DNA from: Caulobacter segnis ATCC 21756
GTDB lineage: Bacteria; Pseudomonadota; Alphaproteobacteria; Caulobacterales; Caulobacteraceae
Direction of reading: 5' to 3'
Assembly (NCBI RefSeq): GCF_000092285.1
Contig: NC_014100.1
Location: 2,294,001 to 2,358,000 of the forward strand
Length of the DNA: 64,000 nt
How positions within the stretch are numbered: position 1 is the stretch's first letter; the number at the start of each line of letters is the position of its first letter. Below the pieces are notes generated by a model. It had not been told where the DNA came from. It worked only from the letters and a program-made list of their open reading frames with translations, and did not search any database. Below are positions 60,939 to 64,000 of the stretch, piece by piece. The translations under genes and the position numbers were made by a program.

Positions 60939-61684
60939 GCCGCCGCCCCCACGATGCGGTCATAGCCCTCGGCTTCCAGCTGCAGGGCCAGCTCCGGACC
61001 GCCCGAGGCGACGATGCGGCCGGCGGCCAGCACGTGGACCTTGTCGGGTTTGATGTGGTCCAGCAGGCGCTGGTAGTGGGTGATGACCAGCATGCCGCGC
61101 TCGGGCGAGCGCAGGGCGTTGACGCCCTCGGAGACGATCTTCAGCGCGTCGATATCCAGGCCGCTGTCGGTCTCGTCGAGGATGAGGAACTTCGGCGAAA
61201 GCATGGACATCTGGAAGATTTCCATCCGCTTCTTCTCGCCGCCCGAGAAGCCGACGTTCAGGCCGCGCTTGAGCATCTCGAAGTCGATCTTCAGCGCCGC
61301 GGCCTTCTCCTTGGCCAGCTTCAGGAAGGCCGGCGCGGCGACCTCGTCCTCGCCCCGCGCGCGGCGCTGGGCGTTGAGGGCGGTGCGGATGAAGGTCAGG
61401 GCCGGAACGCCCGGAATTTCCAGGGGATATTGGAACGACAGGAACAGGCCCTTGGCCGCCCGCTCGTTCGGCTCCAGCGACAGCACGTCCTCGCCATTGA
61501 GCGTCGCCGAGCCCTCGGTGACCTCATAGCCGTCGCGGCCGGTCAGCACGTAGGACAGGGTCGACTTGCCGGCGCCGTTCGGCCCCATGATCGCGTGGAC
61601 CTCGCCGGCGGGAACGTCCAGCGTGACGCCCTTCAGGATCGGCTTGTCCTCGACGCGGGCGTGAAGGTTCTTGATGGAAAGCAT
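60935..61684 (-). CDS. sufC: SufC ATPase
   Basis: A 249-aa ABC-type ATPase. Walker A GPNGAGKSTLSYVLTG near residue 35, signature FSGGEKKRMEIFQ, Walker B FLILDETDSGLD and H-loop VITHYQRLL. It drives conformational change of the SufB2C2D complex during cluster assembly. Adjoins sufB by a single base. Confidence 0.97.
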   Translation of the reverse strand: MLSIKNLHARVEDKPILKGVTLDVPAGEVHAIMGPNGAGKSTLSYVLTGRDGYEVTEGSATLNGEDVLSLEPNERAAKGLFLSFQYPLEIPGVPALTFIRTALNAQRRARGEDEVAAPAFLKLAKEKAAALKIDFEMLKRGLNVGFSGGEKKRMEIFQMSMLSPKFLILDETDSGLDIDALKIVSEGVNALRSPERGMLVITHYQRLLDHIKPDKVHVLAAGRIVASGGPELALQLEAEGYDRIVGAAA

Positions 61685-63153
<1,469 letters not shown>

Positions 63154-63154
<1 letters not shown>

Positions 63155-64000
63155 TAAGCCACCTCCCGGCGCCGGGCGCCGATACGCTTCCAGGCGGCGA
63201 GCCAGGCGTCGCCGCACTTGATCCAATCGTCTTCCGTGCTCGCCCAGCCGCCGCTGATACGCAGGGCGAACGGGGCGAGATCGGCGCGGCCCATGGCTTC
63301 CACCACGCGGCTGGCCTTGACCTTGCCCGAAGAGCAGGCGCTGCCGGCGCTGACCATGATCCCGGCCAGGTCCATGTTCATGACCTGGACCTCGGAGCCG
63401 AAGCCCTCGCCCGCCAAGCACAACGTCTGGGGAAGGCGATCAGCCCCCTCGCCCAGCACGACCGCGCCCTCGGCTTTCAGCCGCTGGGCCAGGGCGTCGC
63501 GCCATTGGGCCTGTTCGGCCATCGAGGCAAGGCCTTCCTGGGCCGCCTGGGCCGCCGCGCCGAACGCGGCGATGCCGGCGACATTCTCGGTGCCGGCCCG
63601 GCGACCGCGCTCCTGACCACCGCCATGAAGGCGACGGGTGACCGTGGCGCGGGTCCCGGCGACCAGAGCGCCGACGCCCTGCGGCCCACCCAACTTGTGG
63701 GCCGACAGCGCCATGGTGTCGGCGCCGAGGCCGGAGAAGTCGATCGCGATCTTGCCGGCGGCCTGGACGGCGTCGACATGCAGCCAGCCGTCGTGGGCGC
63801 GCACGAGGGCTGACGCCTTATCCACAGGCTGGATGACGCCGGTCTCGTTGTTGGCCAGCATCAGGCAGACCAGGGTCTTGCCCGGCTTTTCAAGCGCTTG
63901 CGCCAGCCAGCCGAGATCGGCGACGCCATTGTTGTCCACAGGCAGGACCTCGACCGGCAGGCCAGAAGTCTTCGCCGTCTCGGTGACCGCGTCGTGCTCG
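63154..64000 (-). CDS. IscS/NifS-type cysteine desulfurase (partial, N-terminus outside window)
   Basis: The C-terminal 281 or so residues of a group I desulfurase; the frame runs open through the right edge. [13 protein letters not shown] Lys in [38 protein letters not shown] and active-site loop [15 protein letters not shown] with the catalytic Cys. It heads the visible suf operon; in related genomes an IscR-type regulator precedes it. Supplies sulfur alongside SufS. Confidence 0.93.

Overview
The window is high-GC alphaproteobacterial DNA, most likely from a Caulobacter species near C. vibrioides/segnis. The evidence is an orthologue of the cell-cycle c-di-GMP effector PopA (I-site arginine at residue 357), a DgcB-type diguanylate cyclase 11.5 kb away, an alphaproteobacterial iscS-sufBCDS-type cluster, a Caulobacter-type RhlB helicase, TonB receptors and many ATGA/TGATG gene overlaps. 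I read 62 protein genes (one cut by the right edge), one 15-codon leader ORF and one tRNA.

Accessory half (1-32 kb). 0.1-2.4 kb: SDR oxidoreductase and a CapA-like protein. 2.6-8.5 kb: TonB receptor, CocE/S15 ester or peptide hydrolase and LysR regulator, a likely uptake-and-cleavage unit. 8.5-12.1 kb: NarL-type response regulator coupled to a periplasmic beta-propeller histidine kinase. 12.4-13.4 kb: exported chloroperoxidase-type hydrolase. 13.7-19.1 kb: tightly coupled operon of isochorismatase-fold hydrolase, XapX protein, YtcJ-type amidohydrolase, DoxX, YoaK and an alginate-export-type porin. 19.1-29.2 kb: a complete-looking oxidative sugar locus, with GMC dehydrogenase plus small subunit, c-type cytochrome, two 3-keto-glycoside hydrolase (DUF1080) proteins, two sugar isomerase/epimerase TIM barrels, a Gfo/Idh/MocA oxidoreductase, an MFS permease and a LacI repressor. 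29.3-32.2 kb: three-gene MacAB/Dev-type ABC exporter.

Core half (32-64 kb). 32.2-36.9 kb: leftward rlpA-tmk-holB-tatD-MBL run. 37.0-39.0 kb: tRNA-Ser(UGA), methyltransferase, pseudouridine synthase, tusA. Then YihY, an alpha-methylacyl-CoA racemase, popA, a FrnE/DsbA protein, a 757-nt repeat-bearing convergent gap, mfd, sdhE, rhlB, an HTTM-like pair, GT61, aldehyde dehydrogenase, dgcB, enoyl-CoA hydratase, DUF6165/GT9, and the leftward suf cluster to the window edge.

The most system-like parts are the 3-keto-sugar locus and the six-gene amidohydrolase/porin operon, both with unknown natural substrates. The core half gives the clearest regulatory observations: PopA (c-di-GMP-binding I-site, dead active site) close to DgcB (active site, no I-site), a 7-bp-arm dyad ahead of dgcB, and 13-bp direct repeats at 20-bp spacing between rlpA and tRNA-Ser.
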